A DNA stretch of 64,000 bases from positions 8,287,477 through 8,351,476 of the forward strand of contig NC_092035.1 of assembly GCF_042242105.1 (NCBI RefSeq). Reading direction: 5' to 3'. This DNA is from Pempheris klunzingeri. Its lineage: Eukaryota; Chordata; Actinopteri; Acropomatiformes; Pempheridae. This document shows, in pieces, positions 46,951 through 59,668 of this stretch. A program made the position numbers and the translations under genes. Position 1 is the first letter of the stretch, and every line of letters begins with the position of its first letter. The notes under the pieces were generated by a model. That model did no database searches, was not told where the DNA came from, and saw only the letters and a program-made list of their open reading frames with translations.

Positions 46951-49900
46951 CTACACAGAGGTTTCGGACTGTAGCCGCAGGACAAACTTGTGTGACTTGG
47001 GGTCGATGTATTCTTCCGTCATCTGAATGTAAGGGATCTTCTTTGACGTCACCACCAGGCTGAAGTCCACACACTTGAGCAGGAAGACGGTGCCGTCTTT
47101 CAGGCCGCTGGTGACCGACGCCTCGCTGATCAGCGTCCACTGACGGGCCAGCCAGTGGTCCCGGCTGTACTGCAGGGTGGGACCCGGGGTCAGGTAGCTC
47201 TCCAGGAACGCCTGGGTGGGAGGAGAATGTACAAACATATCTTCAAGTAAGAAAAGAGTCAGCTCATGCAATGAATGTAAATGTGACCGTTGGTTTCAGG
47301 TCAGAGGTCTCACCTTGGGTGTCATGTTGTTGGTGATGCAGAAGGCCAGGTGCTGCTGGATGCTCTCCATGCTGTGGCAGTGCTGCTGCTTGGTGGTCCT
47401 CAGGTACTTCTGCAGGGCGCGAGCCATGGATGGGAAGATGGCTTGCGCTGCCTCTCGCGGGTCCATCACGTCCCCCGGGGCCTTCTTCTGCTCCTCCTCC
47501 TGCATGCGCTTGATGTGTGTGAATGCCTCCTCTACCGCCACCACCAGGCTGTGAGGACACACACAGCAAACAGAGCTGGGGTTAGTGTCTGATGAGCCAG
47601 GTTTCCCTTCACCGTCCTGATACTTTTAGAGAGATATTCTTGTAGTTGATAGGCAGTGCTAAGGATTCACTGTAGCTGTAGCCCAAACAAGAAATTACCA
47701 GATGTTTGACATACAAAATCCTGTCTGTTGTCTCTCCCGCTGCTCCTCACTGAAAAAACAGCCCAACGAGCATCAGAGATTCACTCCAAGCTGGTATGAG
47801 AGGGCAACATTTAGGAAATATTTCTAGTGGTCTCTGTGTGGCGTTTGTTGAGATGTCAGTGACTTCAGTAATTATGGGTCACCAGTGGTCATTTTTGGAG
47901 TCCTTGAAAAGTTCCTCCATAGACACGTGAAACAAGTCCAGAGTTACTGTGTGAGTTACCGGGCTCTGCGCTTGCGAACACGCCTCTCGTGCTCAGCCTC
48001 CTCGTAGTACAGCTCGTTGTGGCTCGTGTCCCTGCGGCGGGCAGCGGCTGCGATCATGGCTCTGGACTGCGAGTGGGCCAGTCCTGCTGCTGCATTGTTC
48101 CCCGGACCTGTTGTGACAAATAGATAAGACGTGAATAGTTACTGATTGTGTGTCTGTGTGTGTCTAGTCACAGCGTTAGAGACAAAGGTAAAAGAACAAA
48201 GAAATCTTAGGTGATGACATAAAGTGCAATGTGGGGTGGTTTACAAATGGTCCATTTCCTTTCATTCACTGGCAGTGTTAAAACCCTGGGAGCTGATGTG
48301 ACTAGCCACACAAAGTCATAATTCTAATTGTTCTGAGCACTGTGATCACTGGAAAATCTAAAAACACTCTGCACTCTCACACATGGCTATTGATATTCAA
48401 ACATTCCCTTTTCTTTGTACCTTTAGAGGCATGGGGCGCCCAATTAAAGAGTGTCTTGGGCAACTTCAAAAGTTTACATTTTTGGGATTAGGATGGGAGG
48501 CTGCTGATGAACCCCGCCTGATGTTAATGCAGGTTAAAAGAAGGCAGAGCTGGTGAATTATTAATGTGGGGTAGGGAACGAGCATGAACAGAATAATTCA
48601 TGAACGGAGAGGAGGGAGTTTTCATCACCCCCTGCTCTTGGTATTACTGCACTTAGACAGGATTTATGGGTGAGAAATGCTGTGCTGAAAGCCAGGTGTT
48701 GGATGTCAGCAGCAGGTAAGAATTTTGGATGAACGTTTTTTGAACCACTCCGATATGGAAGATTGAAAATGCTTAAATAATAAAAAAAAAAATCTTATTG
48801 AAAATGCTCAATATCAGAAACACATTGATATTTGCTTGCTGAGGTGATCTATTGAACCGATTCCAAAACTTTTTGTACCTACTGATGAACCCAAAATATG
48901 TAAACATTTGATCAAGGTTTAAAAATACAAGACAAAAAAACATTTATTTGCGACAGAAAACACACAAAGTAATGTGTGTTGTATTTCACTTTTATTCAGG
49001 CATTTGAAATCTTCCATACTTTGGAGGATCTCTGTGCAGCACCTTTTATCCGCTGACATTCATCTCCAGTTCCTAATATCTAGAGCCCAGAAAACAATGT
49101 GAAGACTAAATAGCTTGTCAGGCATCACAAAATCACCTGAACCCATTTGGACGCAGTGTAATTGAGTGTTACAGCTGCTTTGCGCTCAGGGCTTCACCAC
49201 TCTTTAATCAAGCAAAGATTATTGTCTGTCGACTTATTTATAACAATGCCGGCGCGGCTGCAGAAAGAAAGGAGGAGTGGGAAGTAAAAGCTCCTGAAAA
49301 GAGAGACTGAGAGAGACGGAGAGAAGGAGAGGTCCCTGAGCAGCTGCTGCACGATGAAAATAGAGGAGGATGAGACACGACAAGAGAAATGACAAGACCC
49401 GCGGCGTAATAGCTATTGATTTATCAGCCATCTCCATGTCTGTCTCCCACTAACATTTGAGAGAAGACAGAAGAAAAGAGGCAAACAAATGGCAGCAGGT
49501 AAAAGAAAAACGAAGAGGGAGTCACATTGGTGCACTTAAGTGAAGCTGGAGTACACTTAAGGAAGAGCAATAATTTAATAGAGGGTTTGTGTTACATTCT
49601 GCCAGCTGTTGTAAGACTGAACTTTTACATCAACCTGTGGCATGCAAAGAGTGAAGAGGAGACGTGGGTCCACAGTGCTGGTGAGTGTGTGTGTGTGTGT
49701 GTGTGTTCCACTCAGTTTAAAGGAGGCTTTTGTTTAGGTTCAAGCACATCTAACAGGATAGAGATAGCTTTAACAAAGTGAACAGCAGCAGTCTGTGAGC
49801 AGGCTTTAGTTCATAGCAGTGTTGCTTTAACTTACTGTCCAAAAGGTAGGCTTTCAGTTTAGCTCTAAAGACATCTTAAAGGGTTAGCGTCAGTGTAAAG

Positions 49901-52900
49901 AGACACACAAGGAGAGGAGACAGTCAACATTGAAGCTGAGCAATTCCCACCCGCTCAGAAGGTACCAGAGGGTGCACTGAGGCACATATCAAATAACCAC
50001 ACATGTATGTTTGCATGCTGTAGCCTATTAACTACAAATCACCCACGCTTTCAATCACTCTCGCCAATTTTCCGACTGGGAAATGTTTGCAGATCGATTT
50101 CCTTCCTTTCAGGCAGCCATTAGTCTCGGCGCATTCCGGTAAAGTGTCAAAATCAACTTGCAGAGACTTGAAATGTGCTTTAGATGGATGGATAGATTTC
50201 ACAGGAAGAAACTCAGAAAAGTTATTTGATCGTGGATTATTGCTGTATGATTGATTCAGTTGCTCTGAAAGCAAACATATACAAAACCTTTAAGTTGCTC
50301 CAAATGCCCAGAATTCTCTGGCTCCAGCTTAGTCGGCTTTCTGACTTTTGTAAGATAATGGACTGATATCATATCATAATCAGTAAATGGAAACAACTGG
50401 CTGGAGGTATGAAAGGGAGAAACGAATAGAAAAACCTCCATCATATCATTTAGAAACTGGTCACCTGTGATGTAAACTGTTTAAAATAGCTAGAACAATT
50501 TGGAGGCTAAAACATGCAAACCCACCAATATGTTTTAAAAGCATATAAAATAAGCTCTTTTAAACGTCTCCAGCTAAAACAATTAGTCAATTAAATGATT
50601 AGCTCAGCAATTATTTGCAAAATAAAAACATTTGCCAAATAACACTATGAACACTAGATAAGAATATTTTGTGTTACAATGAAAAATATTATAGAATAAC
50701 TCCAGCATACATTTTGTCCAGGAAGACCAGACAGAAACCAAAGCACTGACAGAGACACAGCACAAAGTTCAAAAATCATCCCACTCACCCTCAGCGGGGG
50801 CCGCTGGGAACTCACCATCCACGTTGTAGACCTTGAGGCCGGCCAGGTGCTTGGCCGCGCGGGACTTGGAGGCGGAAAGCAACGCCGGGTTGTGGACCGG
50901 GAAGTCACAGTAGTAGTGCTCTAAGATGGCCAGAGCTGCCCGCTGAATGCTGGAGAGGAGAAGGTGGAAAAATGAAAAGCTGAGCTTTAGCCCAGGGAAG
51001 CATTTCAGTTAAAAACCAGGTAGCTCAGTGCGAGGGGTTGAGCTTTAAAGATTAGCCACAGGACCCTTTTCTTCCCTTGTAATACCAAATACTTGGAAAT
51101 CCCTGCAGTAATTCTACCACCATTCTGTCTGAATACACAAGGAGAGCAAAGGAGATAGGAGAGGCCCTTTTGGCTTCCTTTGAAAACTTGCTGAGAAACT
51201 GCTTACTGAGAAAATCCTTCTCGTATTTCTTGAGGATAGGAAGAGTCATTTACTGAATGGTGGTAAAGAGGTGTGTGTTACAGAATAAAAAACAGGACTG
51301 TCACAATTAACTAAATGAAAGAAAAGACAAACTACCACTATAGAAAGAGAGTCGAGGGCAGAAGGTGACGCTGAAGTCGCCACCTGAAGAGATTTAACAG
51401 TAATACTTAAATATATGCTTGAGTGGGAAACTCCCTTAATGACAGCAGAGTCATCCAAAACACAGGAAGAAGAAAACGTCAGGACACTGCTCACACGGCC
51501 AGAGGACAACATGAAATGAACACAAACAAATACATGTAACATGACTCAACACATGGATAACAGGAAGAGGAGGATGGAGGAAATGACACAGTGAAACAAA
51601 AGGTTTCTAAGGGTGCATTAACACTGAGAGCAATGTGATCAACGATTCACTGGAACTTCAATAATTTCATTCAGAGTTCCTGACTGTAAACAGCAAATCA
51701 GATTTCTGCATTTCCTTGTTGCCACTTTAATGTGATTTTGTTTCATGAACAGCAGCTCTTCCTCTTCAGACCCATTTCTAGGATGTTAACTATTTCCCAA
51801 ACCAACAAGGACTAACAGCCGAGTAGACGCATCATGAGATAGTATTTAATTTGAGAAAACATATGTAGGTGTCCACACTGCATGAACAACCTCACATGTC
51901 TGAATGTAAAAACATCTGATATGAGACTCTTTGAGCTGCAGTGCGATGGTTGCCATAGTTGCCGTATACGTCCTGAAAGCAGACACAGAGGAAGTGATGT
52001 TTGGGATGACAGCAGAAGGGCGCTGAGTGCTGGCTGTCAGAGACTCCTGTGTGCTTCCCAGCAGCAGTCAGAGCCCAGATCCTGATCCTCTACACGGTGG
52101 ATCAGAGAGCATGCCAGGTCTTGTCCTTCATAACACCGCACCATTAAACCACTTGTACACAAAAACAGTGTTTTCACATGTTGTATGCCATAAATCATCA
52201 GCTCTTTTTTTTATATACACTGCCTCTGTTTTTTACTGGAAATGAGCTTCATCAGAGATTAAAGACAGATGACGTTCTTCTGGAAGAAGATTTAACACAT
52301 TCTTCCTCTAACAAATGAAAAGTTAAATTCATAAGCAATAAGACTCATCCTTTACCACTTGTGGCCACAGTTAAGCAAAAAGTTAGCGAGCTGTGCTTTG
52401 AACTGGTCTACAGATCACAGAATTTTAAAATAGCACTTATGTAAGTAGCTACAATATGAGCAAAATCTTTAATTCATGAATTTTTTTGCATTTCCACTGG
52501 CAGAAGACTGTGACTGAAACATGATTATGTCCCTAAGAACTGGTTAAAAGGGAAACTTTTTCAGTGGATGTCCAATCAGTGTTGTTGGTAAATGTACCTC
52601 AGTGTGTGCTTTAGTGACTGAGAAAAGTGAGTTCTCCTGCATGGTGCAAAATCTGTTGTACTTCCTGGAAATCAATCAATATAGCACGCACTGAGGTATT
52701 ATTTGCTTCAATGGACTAAATTTACCATCAACACTGATTAGGCATCCACATAAAAAGTGACAACGTTTCCCTTTAACAGAATGATACTTAATCTATTCTA
52801 ATCTCTAATCCTTCCCTCAGTTTATCAAGTTTTTTTTTTTTTGCTTTTAATTCATTGTTTTAGTTTTACAGCCCAGAATTTTACTGTTTTGCTTCACTCT

Positions 52901-55900
52901 CACAGCTCCCGTCGGTGTCATTTCAAGATGCAGCAGAAGCAGCTGTTTTCAATCAATAAAAGCTTTCATAAACCCACTGTAAGATACACTACCCGCCCAG
53001 CACCACACAGCAGACAGACAGCTTGCTAGTGAACATAGCATAGCACTTAGCTGCTAAGGAGTTGATGGAGTCCAACCCAGAGCTAAAATGTCGGACTTAC
53101 GTTCATCAGAAGGAAACAACAACACCTCCATATGAATGCTAAAGTCTTTCTGTGGATGTGAACACAGGGCACTGTTTGCTGACCTATTCTAAATCAAGAT
53201 AAATAGTAAAATCAATCAATGTAGGTTTAAACGTTAAACCTGCAGACTAGAATAAAAAGCAGTAATTCACAGTATAAAACACCCCTAAGGATTTAGTAGC
53301 TGCTACAACTCTGTTGTGACGCCAGAAGAGCTCAGCTGCTCTGACCTGCATTCGGCTGACGGGAGGATGGCAGATGCTGACAGCTGTTATCTGACCCACA
53401 ACACAACTTCACTGCTTAACACTGGACCTCTTTTATTCTAACTGTGTTTGTGCGCATGTATCCATAGGTGGGCGAGCTCTTGCTGTGGCCTGTGTCATTC
53501 TTCAGGCCACGTGGAGAGTTAACTCAATATTCTCAAACAACAACGCATGCTATCCTGCAGCTTCTTATTATCCCAGAGGCGGATCACAGAATGAGCTCTG
53601 GCACACTGAAGAGAGCATTTTCAGATACCTTCTGACCTCTTGTAACTTCCATTCATTCCTGAGAACAAGCCATATGTTAAGTGATGGGTCAACTGCAATA
53701 CCACAGACAGATACAAACCACCCAGACATCCCATCAGCCTGAAAACGTCATTCATTCTCACTGGCTTGCCATCTGGTGACAGTCACATGAACAAGAGCTG
53801 ACAGTAACATCATGACGGCCTAACACAGTTACAAGACAGATGTTTTGATTGGTTTACAGACTAAAAATACACCACTTGTGAAAATAGGATGGGGGCTGTC
53901 TGTTCATGTTGATCTGAATCTGAAGAGAATGGAAAGCTGAAAGGGAAAATGGTCACAGAGAGGAAACAGGACAAATAGGATCCTGATTTCTAAGACAGGA
54001 AATATTTCTTCAAATCTTCTCCATAGTCTCAGTTTGTCAGGATTCCATATAAACTTCGCATAGTGTAGAGAGGTACATTTTTTGCTTTCTGAACACGTAA
54101 AAAGCCTACAAAGTCTACATAATCCTCTAGTTTACACTTTGGGTGTGTTGACCTTGCTGATGGCGATATTTTTTCAGGATGCTGTGTTTGGTTTTTGGAC
54201 AAACTACTTCAGCTGTGTTTACTTGCCTTTGTACTGGAGTGTGTTTCAACAAACAGGTTTTACTGAATTAAGTAGATACCTGAAGGTTTGTGCATGTTAC
54301 TGACTTCAGCTGGGAATTTTGTGCCACCTAAAAAAATTATAATTTTGGTTTGTTGGCTTATTTGGCAGTTAATTATTATAAAAGAATAGTTTTGTTTACT
54401 GGATTAAAAGCAATCAAATGTATATGGCGCCTGGATGGGAAGAATTATGATCACCCTTACAAACACAGAAAGAAAGCTTTGTATTTGCATGATGAAATTA
54501 TGAAGAAATATGACGTCATATAAAGTAATAAAATACAAGCTTTTGCATTATGTGTGTTTAAATAGACAGTGCTGCTATTTCATAAATAAAATAATTGTAC
54601 AGATTGCTCCCAGGCCCTTTAAATCTGCCAGAGCTGATAGGACAGAGCACTGTGGGAAAACATTAAGCCAGGCTGGAGGCGGTGTTCATTTCCGCCAAGG
54701 AGGCAGGAAGGAGTGTGATAGCAACTCCCTTGGTTAACTCAAGAAACCCGGGCAGCCTTCTCTTGCATAAAGCAGTCAAAGCCACTACAGACAGGTCCAT
54801 TGTTTAGTGGCTGCTTGCGTAAATGCTGAGTCAGAGATCCTGCTGCTTTCCAACTTCGATCAATTATTAAGCCGAGCAAACATGACACAAAACCATTCAA
54901 ACCGAGCAGCTCTGCTGGCCTACGAAGCAGCATCTTATGAGGAAGCAGAGAATAACTACAGACACTCTGTAAACCAGTTGCCCTTGAGACTAAGGTAGCT
55001 GACCACTGACTTCTCTAATGTTGCTGTTCGGGACTGACCACTCAGGGAATGTAAACTGGGAAGTCCCCAGCTGTAAATGTGTTTAACCCCCACCCCCTCT
55101 GGAACAACTCTCTCTGGCTGTAAGGAATGCATTCATATTCAGCTCGGCTGCTCTGACAAGAGGACAAAAAGGCTTCCTCTGGTCCCCAGATTGGCATCAA
55201 AGGCCAGACAGACAGAGACAAGCCTTCAGGGCCCCAGGGCCCAGGCTGAGTCCCTATTACGATTAGATGGGTGCCAGAAAACCAGGAATGTGAGCAGCAG
55301 CAGCCGCCGCCTGTTAATGGCAGAGATACACGAGAGATTGGCTGAGAAAATAACATACCCACTCATGTGTGTTTCTCTATGTATGATACTTTGGTCATGT
55401 CTGTGGCTACATGTTCATGAATCTGTCATTTGGATGTATAGGGTGCAATTACCCATGCGTACACACACACACGTGTCTGTGTTTGTGCGTGACCATGCAT
55501 GCGTGTCAGGCCGACCAGATGCTGTGCTCCAGTCTGCAGGGAGCACTAATTAGCCGCGTGTTTACAGTCACAGACGGACAACACAGCGAGGCCGGGCCTG
55601 CTGCCGGCCAAGCAGGGATGAATGGCACAGCTTACAAAGGACAACACCCCCAAGGCAGCCAGCTAACACACCAACCACACACACAAACACACTTGTCTGA
55701 CCTGTTTCTATGAATGCAAAATCAATATGAAAATCAATACACCTTTCAGACTGATAAAAGTTCAGATTTACAGCATGTTTTTACACATTATAAATGACAT
55801 GTGTGATATATCAGCGCCGACAATATTCCAAGCAGAACGATGAGACGCTGGATGACCTCTCAGGCCTCCTAACACTAGTACTCTGTATGATACAGGTGAA

Positions 55901-58900
55901 TCACAATCTGGTAATTCTTTTGTTACTGTATCTCAAATTTACTACTACAAGTTTGTCTCTAAATGTGGTGATTTTAAATTAATTGAATTAATTATAGGTT
56001 CCATTAATGAGAAAATGATTGTACTTCTTGAGCTAAATAGACCCATTGGCTTATCTATACAAAAATACAATAAGTGATGAGACAAAAATAAAAAATAAGC
56101 CCCCACACATTGTCCACACTTTAAGTCATTTTCTAAAGACACTATTAAAGCTAGACGGATAAATCAGCAAGGCCAATATATCGACAATATATCAATGTAT
56201 AAAGTATGTCGCTTAGTAACAACTGAACCAACTGAACTGACTATTTATAGCAAATGGTTACACAGTTAGATTTGGTAGAAAAGGTTCTGAAGTGACAACA
56301 AGAAAAGTCAAGTTGTAATGGGAAGGTAACGCCTGCAAGTATATGATAGGCTGTTACCAGTCAGCTGATAGTAGCTAAAGAGTGAGCAAGCATCAAAGAA
56401 ACATTTAATGCCAAGCTTATTAATGCTAGTTAGACTCATTCTACTACACACTACACATATCCCATCGTTTGCACTCAGCTACTGCGTGTGCTATCTGGTT
56501 AGATGCTAAACAGCATTTTGTTGTAGCAGTATTTACTGTGTGCAGTGAGAATAAAGTTGAATCTAATTCAATTCATTGTGACATTGTGATTAATGGAAAA
56601 ATCGTTTCGGAGAATTTCCCAAGTTGGGACCAACTGCAGTTATCCTGACGTACTGTGAGGGCTCGGCACATACAGTATGAAACAGTCAGACTGTGAAACT
56701 CACCCAGGAGCTACTACACACAGATATAAAGCTTAGAGCGTAAGAGCACATACAGGATAATATTTCATCCATCCTGTCATAAAAGAGGTCAATCTATAAA
56801 TCCATCAGGTTTTATTAGTTTGCTGGAGGCCACAGTGTGTATTATATTGATACCAGGAAGCTGCTGTGTTTGGCTAAAAATGGGATCTTCCCGTTTTACC
56901 TCAGAGACGGTAGGGTCATAAAGGCCTGGTTGGTCAAGTCTGAGCTGTTCTTTCCCTCACACACACACACACACAGATACATACACATGCACCTTCCCTT
57001 TCTTTCATTCCCACATACATTTTAGGATTCTTCAACACTACCCTCCCATTAGGTATTAATCCCTCCTTCTCTATTCTGTCTTTCACTCCCTCCTGTAGTG
57101 CTCTCCCTTCCTCAGCCTCCTGGGTCCTCCCTCTGTACTCCGCCCTCTGTCTGCAGCTCTTTTCGGAGAAGTTTCCTCTCTGAAGTCTTCCCCACCCTCT
57201 CCTTTTTTTCTCCTGGCATGATTTCCTCTCCCTATCAGCCACTTTGTCTACCCGACTTCTTGTCTCTGCGTTTTCGTTCATCTCTGGCTTAACATTCAAT
57301 CTCCCTTTCTACTCGATCACTTCTCTTTTCCTTCGGGCACATCCCTCTGTTTCTTGACTTTCCTGAGTCTTCCCTGTATGAACTCCTTCCTCATATTTCA
57401 AAGTTAATAACCAGAGACTTCCCTCTCCCTTCCCCACCTCTCTCATTTGAGGTGTCCCAGTTTCTGTCTTTCTCTCTGCCTTCATCTCGCCCACACGTCC
57501 TCTTTTTCCCTCCCTTTCATCCCCCCTTGTTCTCCTCGTCTATCCCCTGGTCGCTCACATCAGCCTAGCTTTCTCTACCTCCTGCCTTGTCCCTTCCTCT
57601 TACTCCTGCTGTCTTCAATCTCTGCATGCACAGAGGTCATCTGGGTATTTACTGCAGTCTTGCTCTCAATGCGAACAGCATCCATTACTGTGACTACAGA
57701 CAACAGAAACAGCCAGATTTATGCCTTCCTTACTTTCTGGCATCAGTTTCAGTTAAGTAGAATAAATACTAGGGATAGACACGGATATTCAACTTTTCAG
57801 GTATTTGTTCATTAGGTAGGTAGTCTGTTTTATATATACACATAACTTATTCAGACAGTTCACGGAGCAGACGTGCTGCGGACTATATCTTTATACTAAC
57901 TACGCCTGCAGCGCACATACGCCATAGGGTTGTGTGAGTCACAGGCAAAACAAGATGGTCACTATGGGACTGAACAGCGCTGTAAAGCTTTTTCCAATGA
58001 GTTTGTATAGTATAGATAAGTTAACATCTACAGACTACAGTGTGCTATGTAAGAGAAAAAGTTACTAAGGAACCGTCTGCTGATAGTGGCAGATGATGTG
58101 GGTGATCAAGAGCTTTATTTACTTTTTAATCACGTCCCTGTCATTCATTCTGCTACTACAATCTCTCTTGTCAGCTGTTATCAGGACGCAGATGACAGGA
58201 AACAATAAATAATAGAAATTCTCAAAACCTAACTGCCAATAAGTGCACTGGCAGTCATTAACTCATGTCCTGTATATAATGCTGTGCTATTGCTGTGTAA
58301 AAGGGCCACGCACACCTCATATACAGAAATATCAACAGAAAACTGACCTATTTTTACATTTATGGAGCAGACCACTTACCTGCTATTACCTCCTCCAAAA
58401 CAACTCTAACACCTACAAATTGAAAGTAGTCCCTCTGTGTGTCTCACCTGAGCTGGCCCAGGTTGTAGTGCTTCATCTCGCCATCTGTGGAGCGTGTGAC
58501 GCACACAGAGAAGCACGGCTGGAGCTGCCGGAGCTCCAGCAGGACAATGGCCAGGTAGTGGATGAAGAGCAGAGCGTCCACCAGCGACACAGCGTACTGC
58601 ACGATGCCCTGGTAGTTCTCGTCCTGAGGACAGTTTTAAGGGTTCATTTGTAGCTCTTATCAGAATGTATATAAAGTGCACGCAGAGTGCATAGGATGCA
58701 TGCAAATGCAGTAAACGTGAAAACAAACAAAACCACGCAGGAAATAGTCCTGCAGGGGTAAAAATTTAGATCATACACATGTAAAACAAGATGTAGAGCA
58801 CATGAATATTTAGATATATTTCAATGGATTGCAGGCTTTTTAGACCCCCTATTTCTATGTGTGAGTATGTGTGTGTTTTCCTGCAAGCATTCTGGATGAG

Positions 58901-59668
58901 GGACCAACAGGGATTTTAAATTATGACTCACACAGTAAACACAGAGCACTGGGGAAACCAAATATCTGTGTTTTGGTTGTTTGTGATTTTGTTAAGCTCC
59001 TGAAGGCATTAAAAATGAATGTGTCTGCAATACACGAGACCTCTCCCACTGCTATTGGAAATATTTGGTTGTGTGTGTTTGTGCATTTGTGGGTGTGGGC
59101 GTGTGTCTGTGCGTGTAGCTTTGCTTGAGTTCCCATGTATGTATCCCATATAGTAGGGTGTGCACTTACGAGAAATGATAGGTATTATATATTACATGCC
59201 TGCACTCCCCCCTCTCTTACTCTTCTCTTCACTCACCTGTGAGTCGAGTATTCTGACTCCGTAGAACAGCCAATAGGAGACCACGAAGAGCAGCACCAGA
59301 ACAGCGAGCAGCGCCCGGAATACGATGACCCGTGGGAGGCCGGCTCGAGGCGGTCTGAAGAACAGCGCCCAGACGGCCAGCAGCAGTATGAGCAGCTTGA
59401 AGGCCACGGAGATGAAGAGGCCCTCGCAGGCCGTGCCGCAGCTCTGCAGCTTCTCTGGCCAGAGCAGGTGTGGGAGCACCAGGAAGGCCAGCGGCGTCAG
59501 GAACACCAGCAGGCCCATGATCACGGCCAGGGTCAGGGTGAAGTAACGGCGGCAGTCGAGCCCCACGCTGTCCTCAAGGTCCTTGGTGATGCGAACGATG
59601 TCCTCCTGAGACAGGCTGTGCTCTGATGTGCCCGTGACGGCCGTGGTGGTCTCGCCCCAGTTGTCATC
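46951..59668 (-). CDS. vangl1: VANGL1, planar cell polarity membrane protein (partial, 6 exons)
   Basis: Four-pass plasma-membrane core planar-cell-polarity protein that pairs with Prickle and Dishevelled. Minus-strand exons: 59668-59237, 58623-58448, 50949-50816, 48107-47960, 47548-47314 and 47211-46951. They splice in phase to 461 residues of about 525. The fragment begins [23 protein letters not shown] (phosphorylated Thr/Ser cluster region). Membrane segments 1-3 are in the first exon (near [56 protein letters not shown]); the fourth is in the second ([18 protein letters not shown]). Then come [55 protein letters not shown] and the C-terminal PDZ ligand ETSV. Residues such as [22 protein letters not shown] and CITNNMTPK favour VANGL1 over VANGL2. 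The N-terminal coding exon was not found up to 64000 and must lie further right. A second in-frame donor exists at 50789. Confidence 0.93.
49686..49706. repeat. GT microsatellite in vangl1 intron
   Basis: About ten GT units on the plus strand, inside the intron between exons at 48107 and 50816. Confidence 0.9.
52543..52777. mobile_element. foldback (inverted-repeat) element in vangl1 intron
   Basis: The two ends are long imperfect inverted repeats. The left arm reads gttaaaagggaaac, then cagtggatgtccaatcagtg and ttgttggtaaat. The reverse complement of the right arm reads gttaaagggaaac, then gtggatgcctaatcagtg and ttgatggtaaat. The arms also share acctcagtg(t/c)gtgct. There is no coding capacity. 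The shape fits a small MITE or foldback transposon; no superfamily can be assigned. Confidence 0.6.
56140..56220. repeat. degenerate dispersed repeat fragment
   Basis: The string 'agctagacggataaatcagc' followed by 'aaggccaatatatcgacaat' resembles a palindromic dispersed fish repeat with paired cgataa and tatcg words. It is short and decayed. Confidence 0.35.
56535..56575 (+). repeat. LINE/SINE-like 3' tail fragment
   Basis: A string like tgcagtgagaataaagttga followed by atctaattcaattc has the usual short A-rich 3' tail of fish non-LTR elements. It is similar in type to the tail near 6885-6960. Confidence 0.4.
56990..57625. repeat. pyrimidine-rich low-complexity tract in vangl1 intron
   Basis: For over 600 bp the plus strand is dominated by C and T (many ccctc, cttcc and tctct words), so the vangl1 transcript strand is purine-rich. 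Short open frames in it are by-products of the base bias. A CA run lies just before it (about 56958-56977). Confidence 0.75.

Noticed and set aside
47264-47592. Overlapping open frames on both strands around vangl1 exon 47548-47314
   Set aside because: Only the minus-strand frame giving [14 protein letters not shown] matches the protein family and has proper splice sites; the others are shadows in a GC-rich exon.
57098-57815. Plus-strand open frames in the pyrimidine-rich tract
   Set aside because: They arise because C/T-rich sequence has few stop codons; they encode only Ser/Pro/Leu-rich low-complexity peptides.
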